Source of the DNA: Liolophura sinensis
Lineage: Eukaryota > Mollusca > Polyplacophora > Chitonida > Chitonidae
NCBI RefSeq assembly: GCF_032854445.1
Contig: NC_088302.1
Span: forward strand, 10,287,338-10,351,337
DNA: 64,000 nucleotides
Reading direction: 5' to 3'
Made by a program: the position numbers and the translations under genes. Of this stretch, positions 1-12,849 are shown piece after piece; position 1 is the first letter of the stretch, and each line of letters opens with the position of its first letter. The notes under the pieces are model-generated. The model had not been told where the DNA came from and made no database searches. It worked only from the letters and a program-made list of their open reading frames with translations.

Positions 1-3000
1 TAACGGCTGTCTTCATACCAGTACCTGTAAAAACATTCGACGCTTTTTAAAAAAAAAAAAACAAGTTCGTACAAAACTACTCTAACTGATCCGCGTTTGG
101 TGGGTACGTCGACTATGCGAATAATCTTTGGGTTGCTGTATTAAAGGCCACCATGGTATGTCGATGGTTCAGTTCTTGAGAAACAAATATATATACCTGC
201 GTTCCACCGGTGATAAATATTTCACATCAACGACAAAGGAAAAGGCAGACATGAGAGAGTAGCACAAGGTATAGAAATCCGTCAAAATCTTATTTCCTTC
301 CATCCGGTCCCCTCACCCTACTCCACAAACACACACTAGCTCCACCTATCCGTGGTCTATTGCATGACATTTATCTTTGATGACATATCTCCAGGGCACT
401 GCTGAACTCATGAATAAAGAAGCTCCTGAAATAAAAAGATATGACCATAAGATGGTGTTGGACAATGGACGACAACGGCTGCTACTCAGCTGTAGAGCTA
501 GGTTTGGAAGCCAGATATTTCACCACATAACCCTTTCGTTAATTACCCCGAATTCTTTGAATGACGCCCCAGATCCCAGTAACGCGTCCATAATGTTACA
601 ACAAAGAACAGGAAAGGTAGACGGTACAAAATAAAGGTGCTAGACAAGATACCATTTCTCAAACATCTATGAAGGCACCAACAAGGCAGCCAAGAGGTTT
701 CTAACTTTGTCGTGGCCTACATCAAATACGGTTGTATTTTTAAGGTTCCGGTGTCTGTCCTGTTTCCTGTGGTGTAAGCTGCCGAACCCTTAGTGAGGAA
801 CAGTTTCCTGTAATCCTCACTGCAACAGCATTAACAAAATAATGTTTAGTACATACACTGTAATAGCTGCTAACGTTTAACATATTCAGGGTGTGTTAAT
901 TTTTCAAATACACACGTTTGTTTCATAAATACAAGGATTTTTATAAACTACATACAGTATTATATATGTATATAAATACTTACATTTATTATGTTTATTT
1001 GTATAAATGCAATCATTTATATGGTAAATTGAATGGCTTTATTGCTTAAACGGTGTTATTTTTAAGTTTCCAATGTGTATGATCAACATTATAAAGACGT
1101 CTTATGATCAGTTGTTGGCTAAACATGTTTAAGAGTGTCACAATTAAACATTAAACACGTTTGTTATCTGTTGCAAAGAGATCTTTATTACGCGTTCACC
1201 AAAAATCTAAACCTAAACAAATAAATCCACACATTCCGATAAGCAAAGTTCAGTTCTCTGACATTCAGTTGTAGAGGAAAACGTTAAACTCTCAAAATAT
1301 TGCATTTAAAGTTTGTCCACTCAGCAAATCGACTTAGTACGGGCTAGTTTTGCAAGTATGAAGAAAGCAAGGAGAAAACAACGGACTATAACCAGTTAAA
1401 CGTACGATGTACAATGAACCGAAAGTCGATGGAAAAGAGAGAAAAATGTAACAGCTCTGCGTACAATCCAGTGATTGGAAAATTACTCCAAAGGATAGGA
1501 TAGAGATATTTCTGCCAGTTAACTTCGAAGACAGAATATCTAAACATAACCATGATAAACATAACAAAAATAAGAGGCCGTGCGCCAGACTTTAAGTCGT
1601 CAATAACCCGACCAGTGAGTCTTCCTTCCACATAATCACCCTGCAACTAAACACGGAGGAAATTTGCATACAGAAGTTTTTTTGCGAATTTCGAAATAAA
1701 AAAAGAGAAATAAGATCAAGGCGAGTGATTTGTCAAAGTATGCCACTGACCTAAAGGGCCTCCACTGCATTTCCTGACACATCACAGGCGGTGAAGAGAT
1801 CAGCAGCAGATCTGACGTTATTGATCTAGTTTAGTCAGCGCTGGGATGCAGACCCAGGCGAGTTCTTCTCCATTTTAATACTCTCACGTATTGTGTGTGC
1901 CAGCTTCTGCAGACCGCTATGACGGTTTTCACTTATGTTAATATTGTTAAAAGCGAACTTGTTTTTACTCAGAGTAAGTACAGGTGAATGTCTTGAATGG
2001 TTAAGTCTGTGTTCCGCTATATCAAAACAGATACCTGGTAAACGTGAACTTATCTTACAAATTGAAAAAAAAAACCAATTAAAATTTCTTTTGTAAATCA
2101 AAAGCGCATCCAAGATCAGTTTTATTAGGTAATGTGTAAGAATCAGAAGTCGACGGAGACAATTTAATTCGCTGTCAGTTATACTCAATTCACGTTCCTG
2201 AGAGAACCCGAGTATAATCATGAGCAAATTATTCCGAAAACTTCAGAAGTCGTAATTGTGTGTTCTTTTCACCTGAAGTGTACCCATAAGGGCACAGATC
2301 GAAAAATTCACTGATTTTTAAAAAAAAAAAAAAAAAAAAGGTGCTATATAGGGAGTGTTCAAGTTGCCCAAATAGTTACAGAAACAGTTGGAATAAATGC
2401 CCTAATCAGGTAAGTTAACAAAAGGACAAATTTCACCGGTTACTTGTGACCCCAGTAGTCGCTGCTCTTGTTTTCTTCTCTAAGCCTTTAACTGTACCGA
2501 AAGGGACTGTCAACACTGTATACTTACAACACTGTATACCTAAATATCATTCTTCTGTTTGCCCAGTCCGAAAATCTTTCCCTTGTCGGAATTGACCCGG
2601 ATTGCTGACGACAAAGTTAGAAACCTCTTGGCTTCAGTGATCACCAGAAACAATTAATTAGTCTGAATTCAGAAGAAGAAATAGGTCAAGAGGCAAACAC
2701 TTGCCACAGTTAATTAGGTGAGATTAAAATGGGTTCCCAGAGACGTTTAAGCGCCACATTTAATGATTTCGGGGGTCAGAGCGAAATGCCGATTGACTAC
2801 TTGGCTCGAGGCTTTCCTAGCACCACTCTTGGACATTAGTCATTAAAGGCTTACTTGATCAAGGAGAAATACTACAAAGAGTGATACTAAAATAAGGTCA
2901 TAGGTTTCTTTTCTGTGTAAGGGTAGTTTAATGTTACTCGCTCTATGAATTTTAAACGCAATATTTGAGTATAATTTTTTATTCAACATTTTCATTGATT

Positions 3001-3180
3001 TCGAAAACCGGATGTTTTGCTTTAAGAAGTAATTTTGATTAATTATTTGATCGGTTTTGAAACTGAAATCTGGTTTTGATGGTTTCGAAGCAAAACTTTA
3101 CATTGAATAATAAAAAATATATTTCTTATTAGCGAAATAAATTTTGAATGACGAAATGAGAGACATTAGAAGAAACGGTT
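1..3180. other. Non-coding stretch, no gene recognised
   Basis: AT-rich sequence with short unrelated open frames on both strands and no protein family that I recognise. A homopolymer A tract lies at 2320-2339. Positions about 2955-3115 contain a loose inverted repeat (tttttattcaa on the left, ttgaataataaaaa on the right), possibly the remains of a foldback element. One frame at 377-634 follows a ctccag acceptor-like sequence, but I cannot match it to a family. Confidence 0.5.
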
Positions 3181-3189
3181 ATATGCAAC

Positions 3190-3382
3190 GACTGGTTGAC
3201 CCATATCAGGGTCGAGTGGGGCGGCTTACTTGCCTTCGGTAAATTGTTTCAGTGAAACAGCACTAGATAAAAGAGCGGTGGAAATCCATTTGGCAGCAAG
3301 GAAACACTCTAAGGTCTCCTTCGTTGTCATAAGACTGAAGAATTGTTAAGTACGACGTTAAACTTTTAGCACTCACCCAATC
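3190..3382 (+). repeat. SINE 3' portion (family 2)
   Basis: This segment aligns by eye with 33628-33839: both begin with gactggttgaccc, then share ggggcggct, ttgcc, gcagcac, tagata, gcggtggaaatcc, ccttcgt, and end in taagtacgacg followed by ttaaac/gtaaac and caatca. The same end motif occurs inverted at 15535-15612. It is the body and tail of the SINE family whose tRNA-like head is seen at 17333 and 34343. The head is missing here, so this is a 5'-truncated or diverged copy. Confidence 0.75.
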
Positions 3383-3539
3383 ATTGAATTACCTCTGAAA
3401 TTAATATGTATGTATGGAAAATTGTTTCCATTGTGTTAGCCATTTATTGGTCGTCCTATTCTCCGCTTACCTGGCTTTATAGTCACATGGGACAGTATGC
3501 TACATTGTGCCATATCACTGAATGATTATGGCTTAACGC

Positions 3540-4960
3540 CACTTCGGCAATATTGTAGGCATATTGTGCCGAGATATTCTGGCACAGAACTTGATAGGTA
3601 TATCCCACATGCTCCTCTCGCATATCTTTAGGAAAATTGTCGAACAGTATTTAAAAATGTAGCTTTTGCTGAAAACACGGTACTTTATTTCAACAGAAAG
3701 TTGTGACATGCGCTGATGAAAAAGGTTACAAGTTGAATAGATAAATGCTACACCAAGGATTTTAACCCTTGGTTGCTTCAAGAAATGGTCCCCAGATATA
3801 CAGAAATATTCCCCGAAAATTTCATGAATAATTGTTAAGCTTGACGATCGCCTGCTATTGTGGTATTCCCGAGAACAAATCAAGTATAGTTGGATATGTT
3901 TTTTCATCACGTTATACAAGTCTCGTTTACAAATGGAGAAATCCTGACATTTTTGGCACCTCAAGGGCAAAGCTGACTTTTCCTTTTTTTTCACTTTTAT
4001 AAGTTAATTGACAATTTCATGAAGCCTCAAATCACATTAAAACCTCAATCTTTATGACCCAGAGGATTAGATCGAAAGATTATTTTAGAATAACGCAATC
4101 AATACTTGGAAGTTAACCCAAACCTCCGTCCACGTATTCCGAACGGGAAGTCGATGTGTGGAAAGTGCGATACAACAGCGGACAAGCTTATTGGTTATAC
4201 CGGACAATCTCTTGTTGCAAGCAAGACTTAGTTTGACAAGAATCACAAGTTCTTCCGGCATGCTCTCAGCTGAACTGTTCTTTCTGTAAACAGTATGGCG
4301 CAGCAAACCAACTCTCACGGCCTTTATCCACAAACTGCTTCATTCTAAAATCAGAGTCATCTCTCTGAATTACCGGCATTAAATCATCATCAATTTTTCT
4401 ATTCGGATTTCTAAAATTGGAGAACTTCGCAGCATGCAGATGGTAAGCTAACAGACAGCTGTTCCATGTACAGGGTGGGTGTCCCGATGGCAAGAGAAAT
4501 TAAGTGAAGTACGTAGACGTCGATTTGACATGAGATAAGAGATGATTTGGTGTAATGATTTGTATTGACCAAGAGAAAACCAAAACCTTTCATTCACAAG
4601 ACAGATCAAACAATATGTGAATCATCTGAAGTCAGGAGCTAAATGATCTTAATTTATTTGATTGGACTGTCTGTCCGATTGGGACACTTGTATTGAAACT
4701 TGAGTTTTGTTTGACTCATCAAATAAAAACAAAGAAACAAACTGTGTTCAGTATGAAAATTATAGATTAATAACACGGTGTATAATTCAAAGTAATTGAG
4801 AACGTCGTTTCTGTGATGTTAAAATAGTACATGTTACATTCACGATATACTTAATTATCTCTGTTCAAGTAATTTTATGAGCTATTTTTTGTCCACATTT
4901 GTCTTTTTTCACGATGATGTTGTCCTGGACGATTTACTCTGCCCCAAGATCTTGACCAGA
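3540..4960 (+). repeat. Diverged duplicated block, copy A
   Basis: Copy A of a sequence also present at 9340-12110 (B) and 17590-20680 (C). Shared anchors in the same order include aaaatgtagct/aaaatatagct, agttaattgacaattt against ggttaattgacaattt, tatgacccagaggat (A and C), acagctgtt with a following gtgggt, gtcaggagctaaatgatct against gtcaggggctaaatgatct, and a tcgtttct segment about 4805. Divergence is large, with many indels, and all reading frames are broken, so this is an old duplication of non-coding sequence and not a conserved gene. Confidence 0.7.
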
Positions 4961-6937
4961 TGTCGGATGCCAGATACCTCGCTGCTAACAGCACAATATA
5001 CATGTGGTCTGTTTCCTTTAACATGTGGTACACTGTCTGTAAAATCGTTCCTACTCGCATCCAAAATTGCTTCTAGTCAGCGACACGTAACACCACAAGC
5101 TCTGCTTCGCTGTATAAGTATGACCAGTTGCTAATATTCACGCATTATATCATGTTTGCCCCTTGTACATCTCATATGCTTTTGTCGTTTTAACTTCCAA
5201 TGAATTGCGGAATAACTTCAATCTACGGTACCTCCCTTTAGGAAGTTGCGCGGAGACCCAGTGTCCTATATGGAACATAATCGCCTGTCCATAAACTATT
5301 TACAGTTTCTTGGTTTAAACATGCGCTCGATATGGCTGCCTTACAGATGAAGTGGCGTTAAACAACCATTTATTCATTCATTTATTCATTCATTTGGTAA
5401 TTCATTACTGCCTTGATCATGTTATGTAGGAACCATCTGCCAGCCAACGACATTTATGATCTCCAATGGGCTATTTATAGTTCCTGGTATCTCGGTTGAG
5501 TAGAAAAACACTTTCAGAATATGAACTTAAACCCTTATTCTATCCGTCATCTACAGACCATCTGTCTATGGTCGTGATGACCTATTATACTGCCTGAAAC
5601 AATATGGCAAAAGCACCAGACGTTACACACAGCCAAGTAACATAATCTAATTCAGCAGGTTTAATTTATCCGTCAGTATCAGACGTCTACAACTTTAATC
5701 ACCCAAGTGATGACGGTCACATAAAATCATTAATCATCATCCTTTGATAACAGTGTTCTAACCTGGAAACAGAATACCAGAACATACAAATACAACCCTT
5801 TGCTTTTGACTTATTCGGTACTGGACTCAATACTTTCTGGGAATTCATAGTTTTCAGTTAATACCAAATGGGTTAAGCTTGTCCTGGTTGACCAGATTAT
5901 TCCTAATCTTTGTGAATAGGCTGGATAGAATCCTGACCTATTTGGTATTCACCCAGAATTTCCGTGACGATTTTAGAGTGACAGAAACAATAAATGAAAA
6001 TCTGAACAAGAAGAATTCCGTACCCTTAGTGAGCTGTATTTTTATTTAGAGACTTATCTGTTAAATTTAAAATGAAATTGAATGCATGTGTCCTTGTAAC
6101 ATAATATTATAACCTGATGGACGCGAATCACTCTCTATATAATATACATGGCAGCATGGTGTTAGGGACCTGAAAATTTTTTACTGTGTAAAATACTGAC
6201 ATGGACATATAGAATAAAACTCTAAATGAGATTTATTAGATGCCGGATTTTATTTGTTACGCGTGACAATTTGTCAATTAGCACAATATCGTCACTGTTC
6301 TATGGACAAGACAGATCAGAAAGACTTGGAGTGAGAGTTTGAGAGACATATGCAGAAAAACAACCATTCCACAGTGAAATGTGATCCTTTTGGAACAGTT
6401 GCAAGCTATCTTGCAGCTAAATTCGAAATCGTTTCCCTGGCGAACCAATTGGTATGTAATACTGAAAAACACAGGGTGAGGCAAAAACCGCAGAGACACG
6501 ACTGACGTCTGGTTTCACACAACTCATGACGTACTTTCGATTCTGATCTGTGTAAATTTATAGCACTTGAAGCACCTAATTTATATTACAACTTGTGAAA
6601 TCTATTAATATAAGACAGGGAATAAATATTTAGTTGTCATTGGTGGCTGGGAGGTCATATCAATATTTCATCAACACAACCGAAATACCAATCAATCAGA
6701 GAACGACGCAACACAATGAAGACCCAGTAGATAAACAATGTCTATCTCTGTTTATTTTCTGCTGCTCACAATATAAATACAGTGTACGCGTGAAAGTGGT
6801 GACGCGTAACAACACCACGACAACAGCTAGGCACACCCCAGAGAATCACACACTTGGTATATTCCTATAAAGGAATAGGTAGGAAAAGTGTGCCACAATC
6901 AAGTTATCTTTTTGTCATGGACCTTTGCTTTCTTTAG
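4961..6937. other. Non-coding stretch with a short SINE-like tail
   Basis: No gene recognised. Positions 5348-5396 hold gtggcgttaaacaacc followed by an attcattt microsatellite, the typical 3' end of a lophotrochozoan SINE (gcgttaaac plus a simple repeat). The rest is AT-rich single-copy-looking sequence. Confidence 0.5.
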
Positions 6938-7029
6938 GTTGTGTCTCAGTTCCAACCACACCAGAGGCCAGCGAGGTGCCGTGTCCTACTTTATCTATCG
7001 GGGGATCTAGAGCAGCCTTGCTTCGGAAG
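6938..7029 (+). CDS. Candidate internal exon, function unknown
   Basis: A 92-nt open segment is preceded by a good acceptor (tttgctttctttag) and followed by a donor (aag|gtttgtctg). Read with two leading bases it gives 30 codons beginning CVSVPTTPEASEVPC and ending GGSRAALLRK, finishing in phase 0. That phase matches the next candidate exon at 7336. The composition (Pro, Thr, Glu, Cys) is more protein-like than the surrounding frames. The family is not recognised; the junction sequence is faintly like the lead-in to a DM9 repeat, but too short to claim. Transcript evidence is lacking. Confidence 0.3.
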
Positions 7030-7335
7030 GTTTGTCTGATACCAGGTGTGGTGCAATGGTTTCTTCCCAAAAATACCATCGCCAAGGTCTTGATCAGTAT
7101 TCAGACGAAAGTTCGATTTGACCACGTCACCTCAATGATTCCTCAACTAAGGTTTCTTCAAGGCAGGCCTCATTATCATCACTAATTAAAAACGAGTTGC
7201 GTTTCATAGACTGAATTTTAGAATAACAAAATAAGCAAACTAAAAAAGAAAGTATCTTGATGACTTCAAATGCGCAAATTAAACGTAATAAAATGATTCG
7301 TTTTAGTTATTTCATATGACCTCCACATTATTCAG

Positions 7336-7414
7336 GTGTTTGTTGCCAGACTACATAGGAACGACAAGCTATCTACGTGCAGAGTGGGCAAAATGGTCAA
7401 AGCTGCCGACAAAG
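7336..7414 (+). CDS. Candidate internal exon, weakly DM9-like
   Basis: Bounded by an acceptor (cacattattcag) and a strong donor (gacaaag|gttagt). The 79-nt segment reads from phase 0 as 26 codons beginning VFVARLHRNDKL and ending GKMVKAADK, leaving one base. Its incoming phase equals the outgoing phase of the candidate exon 306 bp upstream, which supports them as consecutive exons. The 'VFVAR-H-x-x-x-L' to 'VGK' spacing recalls DM9 repeats (lYVgRa.h.gd..pGKv), a family expanded in bivalves, but the Gly residues expected in DM9 are missing. Function is not assigned. Confidence 0.3.
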
Positions 7415-8320
7415 GTTAGTGTATGTCGAGGTTTTGTGTAACCTGAACGGACAATTCCGTCGCTGAATTGCAATTAGTTTGCGGTCATTTCCTTCCCCTT
7501 GTCAATATTTATGTCATACCCAATTACAATCATACTACACGTCCAAGGGTGATGCCGTAATGGCTCATTACAGACATCCTAACGAAAGAATACACAACCT
7601 ATGGTTTTTCCGAAGTGTAAGATCGCTGCTCTAATAACTACTGTTTTTCTCACAAATTTCTTCTTAGTATCATTAGTATTTCTCCATCTCCTCATCACAA
7701 ACAGTCTCTAAGGTTAAGGGCGGTCATCTTCAGACTAAGGAGAGAACTCTTGCAGCAAAATAAGAACACTAGACGCTGGGCAGTCGACTACACTTATAGA
7801 AAATGGCTTAATTTTTAGCACGAGCAAAAATAAAACGGCGCAGAAGAAGTCCTCTGTTGTTAGCGGAGTAAATCAAGAGTTAACAATACAGACAACATGG
7901 TGAGCTCCAATTTCCTGCAATTACCACGCTCAGTATTTCAGCAATTCCACCTCATTGAAGAGAGGTCAAAAAAATCTGCATGTCGTTAAAACTGGACAAA
8001 CTACGCCGATTTTTTCCATGACAGTTTCCGACATCCCAGGAAATCTTTTCTGTCCGTTGAGTCAATATTTAACACACAGTGTTCCAAAACTCTTTGGATG
8101 GAGCAATTAAAGGGGTAACATTTTCACTTCACAACTGCAGTTAATACGTAAATTACAGATCCACCGTACTGTTTGCCTTGCATTTGTCTTCCGGTTGACA
8201 GTAACATATACTTTGTTTGATTTTAAATAACTTAAATAATAAGACCTGGTACATTAATGTACGCCTCTAAAATGTTGGTGTTCTACAATATTCATGCAAC
8301 ATCTGATGTGAAAATATATA
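7415..8320. other. Non-coding stretch
   Basis: No gene, repeat or RNA recognised. If the exons at 6938 and 7336 are real, this is the start of the following intron or a flank. Confidence 0.5.
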
Positions 8321-8336
8321 CAGGAAGCAAAAAGAT

Positions 8337-8538
8337 TTATTTATTTATTTGATCGCTGTTTTACGCCGTACTCAAGAATATTTCACTTATACGACATTAT
8401 GGTAGGTGGAAACTGGGCAGAGCCCGGGGAAAACCCACGACCATCCAAAGGTTGCTGACAGACCTTCCCACGTACGGCCGGAGAGGAAGCCAGCAAGAGC
8501 TGGACTTGAACTCACAGCGACCGCATTGGTGAGAGACC
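8337..8538 (-). mobile_element. SINE family 1, 5'-truncated, 16-bp target duplication
   Basis: Inserted on the minus strand: on the plus strand it opens with ttatttatttatttgat and gttttacgccgtactcaag and ends inside the tRNA-like head (tcacagcgaccgcattggtgagagac), lacking the A-box end. Identical 16-bp flanks caggaagcaaaaagat at 8321-8336 and 8539-8554 are the target-site duplication. Family 1 is tRNA-derived (B-box-like gagttcaagtcc on the element strand) with a 3' AAATA-type tail, so it depends on a LINE for retroposition. Confidence 0.95.
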
Positions 8539-9339
8539 CAGGAAGCAAAAAGATACGAAGTAAACCAATAATCTGAATATATATACTCTCTTTGTCAGAA
8601 CAGTACAATATGCAGGACAATTTATCACAAATTCTTAATAACTGTTTGACCTCAAACTATTTCACGTTTGATAAAACGTTCCCAACTTCTCTCACTGTTA
8701 TGGACAGAGTATCTAAAATGGCATCCCATGGAAAAATCAGCAGAGGCGAGGAAAAGAGTGATAATTCACTTTGCCGCCTAGTAAGGAACTGTTGATGTCG
8801 CGAGGAAGCCTTAAAGGATTGGTCGTGATCTCCCTCATGTCGGATTGAGCGACACAATTATCCTCGGGCAGACAGCTTTGCATAATATAGCTGGGTCGCC
8901 GAGTGCTAATTCTATTCTAAATGGACAGGTGCCCTTATACGTGTTACAGGCAGAAATCATTGACTGTTTGCACATAGCAACACAAATTCTTACAAAAGCT
9001 GTTGGTTTAAAAAGTGGCACTCTGATATCCTCCTCCCATGAAACAGGTCTACAGGCCGTCATGACAAATGTGAAAACTGCTGAGTTTAACACCAATTAAA
9101 TAAATAAACATTTGCACGGTTAGGTGCTGATAACTAGCGCTATGCTTCCGGTATTATTGAAATTACACGTGATCTGCCGGAAGAGCATTAGTACAATTTG
9201 AAGTATGAAACTGACTAGTCAAAACCAAATGTAAATAGAGATGATTTAAAGTCATTTGACACTTAGAACACCTAACCTCTGTCCATGCAGCCAGCACTGG
9301 ATGCCGAGTGTGAATGTGCAGATGTACTCAAGCCATTTT

Positions 9340-12110
9340 GTGGCAATACATTCTGACACATAACCTGATTTGTATATAGTACATTCTATCCTCTCAAGGT
9401 TTTTGTAAAATTGTTGCACTGCATTAAAAATATAGCTCTCGCTGAAACACGGAATTTTATTTCCGGACAGTGTTGTGAAATGTGCTGTTGAAAAAGATTA
9501 CAGTTTGATTAAAATCTAAATTTTAAGTAAGGAGTAAGGATTGTATTCCCAGATAACATCGAACGTCAAGAAATGATGCCCAGATAATGGAAAAATATTC
9601 TCCAAAAAATTCATGACGTTTTAAGCTCGATCTTGTTCGCCTGCCATTTCAGAAAAACCAAGTATAGTTGTTATTTTTTCCCAAAATGACATTACGTTAT
9701 AGAGGTCTCTTTTTACAATTGAAGAAGTCCTAAAACTTCGGGATCTCAGAACTGTTTTTTCTTTTTTTTAACTTTGTGTAGGTTAATTGACAATTTTATG
9801 AAACCTCGGGTCATTTTTTTCTATGATCATGATCCAGTGAATTAGAACGACATACCATCTTAGAATAACACTGAAAACACGTGAGTAACATAACAAATTG
9901 TTATGCATTTCAAATGGGAGAGGACGAGGTAAATGTGTGACAACAGCAGACAAGCTTATTCCAGCGTTGTTTGATGTGGCTGGGCAGATGTTTGCCCCAC
10001 ATGAAAAACTAACAGCACAATACTGATGTGCCATTTCTCGCGAGACATAGTTTGTGAGCAGAGTGATAGATTCGTCCAGAAGGCTTACTGTCAGATGATC
10101 CGTTCTTTCTTGCCTACAAGGTCCACGGCTCAGCAAATAAAATTAGCGTCATCTCCTTTATTCTTAATTCGTGAAATTTGACGGAAGGTCTCGCAAGCAA
10201 ATAGTAATTTAACGGACAGCTGTTTGGTTCTGGCGGTGGGTACCTGGTTGGTAAGAGGAAAACAGGGGATAAATTGACGACTTATGTTAAAGATTTGCGT
10301 ATTACGATCAGAGATTAGGGATTATGTCGACCGAAAACTGGCAAACACCTTTTACACAGGAGTGGCTTAAGCAACATCCAAATCACTTGGAGTCAGGGGC
10401 TAAATGATCTGAATATATTTGACTGTTTTTTTTTCTGATGAGAAAACTTGGATTGAAACGTGAGTTTGTTTGGCTCATCTAATGAAAACACAGGTGTCCT
10501 TGAAATATGATAAAACATATATAAGCGTCATGTCCGACATTCATATACCCCTCGTAGTCCGTAAAGGGCGTTCCAAGTCGATAGTCGCAAGGTCCATTTC
10601 CAAAACAACGTTTAAGACTAGCTCCCAAAGGCAAAGGTTTGTAAGAAATTATAAAAATATATATTTATATATTTAGAAATTACATATATATAAACTCTAT
10701 CAAATATTTAAATTTATACGTTCCCAATGAGCAGAAACTCGATGTTTGGGCACAAAAACAAACAAATGAAAGTGTTCAGTTTTCATAAAAAGTATAGCTA
10801 TATAGACTGAAAAAATGTCAAGGTAACCGAGACAGTCGTTTCTCTGTAGTCAAAAACGTCTCCGATTTACTAAATAAAGATGGTACAAGTAAATTTTGTG
10901 GGTTGCTCTTCCTTCACGTTTGCCTTTTTACACGATGACAAAGTTTACGTGTTCTTTCCCCCTGATGATTAATGTTTTACCTTGTACCTACAAACACAAC
11001 CAGGCGTGCCAATCAACGTAACAACAGAATCAGGTAAATGTCGCGTAAAACACATGATGTCTGGGGCACGTGATACAACAGGAAAATAATGGAGGTGGCG
11101 CTATTTTGTCACAATTCATAGGTAGACTCGATACTCGCACGGTCTACAAAAGTAATAATCATGAGCTGGATAGAAGTTCTCATTAGAAGGACAGTTGTTC
11201 TGCATGCCCGCACGAACTTGGTTAATACCCCTTCGGGATCTTTGAGATCTGTCGCCATCCTCTTTTTAAATTTATTTATTTATTTGATTGGTGTTTTACG
11301 CCGTACTCAAGAATATTTCACTTATACGACGGCGGGTTTTTTAAATACACACACACAAATAAATACACGCCGGTATATAGCATAAGGGTTCATACGGGCA
11401 ATGACCATGCACTAACTATGCCAATTACAGAAACGAAAAATTATAATACAACAGTCCAGATTACAACAGAGCAAAATTACCCTTAATATAAAATCTGCAG
11501 AAGAATATAGACCTTAACTTCAGGTAAAACAATATCTAATTTAAACAAGAACAAATAAAGTGGGATACATGCAGCTGTATGTTGAATTCTTACAGTACAT
11601 GGGATTGTTAACAGGTTGCTACATACGGTTTGAGAGAAGTGCCTGTTCAGAATGAGCTACGAATAACGGGTTAGTTAACAATTCCACTATTAACTATACA
11701 TGGGAATTGCAAACATCCATGTTAATAGTTTGATGTAGATCAGCTTTATTCACAGAAAGTACAAGCTCAATAATACTGGATTGTAAGTCCGTAAAAGCTC
11801 TTCTTGAATTTGTAAACTTGTGGCTAACCTATACGAAGAGGTTCCGATACGACCATCATTATGTGGCAATACGCGCCTAATATAGTCTTGGAATTTGACA
11901 TAGACGCCACATTTAGCCTATGTCACCCTGAGATACAGGTAAATATCAACTTTGCATTTTTAGTCAGGCTATTTCCAATTTCATACCTGTGTATTGAAAA
12001 TACCACAAGAAAAAATCTGCATATCTTATGTATGGCAGTCAGATAGTAGTCTCGTAAATATGTGAGCGTGGATCAGCTCCTTGGAAAACAGAAATGAACC
12101 ACGTGTTGCT
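9340..12110 (+). repeat. Diverged duplicated block, copy B
   Basis: Aligns in order with copy A (3540 onward) and copy C (17590 onward). Examples shared with C: the atttctcgcgagac segment (10032 against 17813), ctcctttattcttaatt against ctcctgtattctcaatt, ttgacgactta, the gagctggatagaagttctcattag segment (11162) against agctggataaaaattctcattag (19692), ccatgcactaactatgccaattacagaaac (11406 and 19883), and ggatcag/gtgttgctca near 12070-12110 against 20580-20640. No conserved reading frame survives. It continues at 15850 after the retrotransposon. Confidence 0.8.
11272..11337 (-). mobile_element. SINE family 1, very short 3' fragment with target duplication
   Basis: Only the tail and last ~60 bp of the SINE inserted (ttatttatttatttgattgg to tacgacggcggg on the plus strand). 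Short repeats tttttaaat at 11263-11271 and 11338-11346 flank it, so it entered as a severely 5'-truncated copy. It interrupts copy B relative to copy C, so it is younger than the block duplication. Confidence 0.85.
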
Positions 12111-12156
12111 CATACCAGCTTCCTTAAATACCCAGGTATATTTCTTATATATAAGA

Positions 12157-12235
12157 AACCACCACAAGCACCACAAGCACCACCATCACCACTATCGTTG
12201 CTATAGCCACAATCATTGTCACCATCACGATCACA
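12157..12235. repeat. CAC-rich simple repeat
   Basis: Imperfect caccacaag/caccatcac repeats immediately left of the retrotransposon. It has no counterpart at the matching point of copy C. Confidence 0.7.
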
Positions 12236-12242
12236 TGTCGAC

Positions 12243-12321
12243 TGCAAAGCATACATTGTAACAGTGGCTTTTAATAAAGAGTGTGTACAAGGCTTCCACC
12301 GTTGGTTTGAAATTCGCCTAT
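12243..12321 (+). repeat. Left 79-bp direct repeat, LTR remnant
   Basis: Runs from tgcaaagcatacattgtaac to gaaattcgcctat and contains a polyadenylation signal (ttttaataaagagtg), as expected of the R/U5 end of an LTR. It differs from the copy at 15092-15170 at three positions by eye. It is too short to be a whole LTR; the U3 part is absent or unrecognisable. Confidence 0.8.
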
Positions 12322-12790
12322 ATTAAAGTTCAAGAACTTCTGTCCCGGATGCCATTAAACTTAAGCGATTGCTGCAAGTCTACTCTGGAAAGGCGCTAGA
12401 TGTCATTCAGTGCTGCACGTTATAGCCTACCGACCAGGGATATCGTAACGCTGCTGAAGAATAGATTTGGGAATGAATATTCGATCGCAAATGCATGGAT
12501 TTGCAAGGTAATTTAAGTACCAGACATTAAACCGTATGACAAAGAAGCACTGTGTTTGTACGCAGATCAAGTGTGTTGACCCTGGGAGCAATAGGTAGAA
12601 TTGCTGAAGTGGATAACCAACCCGGAATGGTGAAACTGGTAGAAAAGTTACCAGGATATCCCCAAGGCGGTTGGCGCAATCTGGCAGTGAATATGCTCAA
12701 GTCAGACGGCAAGTTTCCTGACATAATGGCCTTCTCAGAATTCCTGCTCAAGAAATTAACAACCCTGTGTTTGGTATGCCTCCAAAAATG
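12322..12790 (+). pseudogene. BEL/Pao gag-like remnant (broken)
   Basis: In shifting frames the translation matches the pattern of the gag domain found at the start of BEL/Pao polyproteins: a conserved 'L.G.A...I' helix, then the 'RFG' segment (frame with LLKNRFGNEYSIANA near 12450-12496). Several in-frame stops and frame changes show that it cannot be expressed. The assignment relies on position upstream of the zinc knuckles as much as on sequence. Confidence 0.55.
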
Positions 12791-12849
12791 ACAGTCTCCA
12801 GAAATACAAGTACGAACTTCAGACCAAGCCTGGTGCGTCATCGTCAACG

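Noticed and set aside
377..634. 85-codon open frame after a ctccag acceptor-like site
   Set aside because: No donor, no partner exon and no recognisable family; length is within chance expectation for this composition.
8835..9099. Overlapping open frames on both strands, 84 and 86 codons
   Set aside because: Both strands open at once, no motif recognised and no splice context; left unannotated although the plus-strand peptide looks fairly natural.
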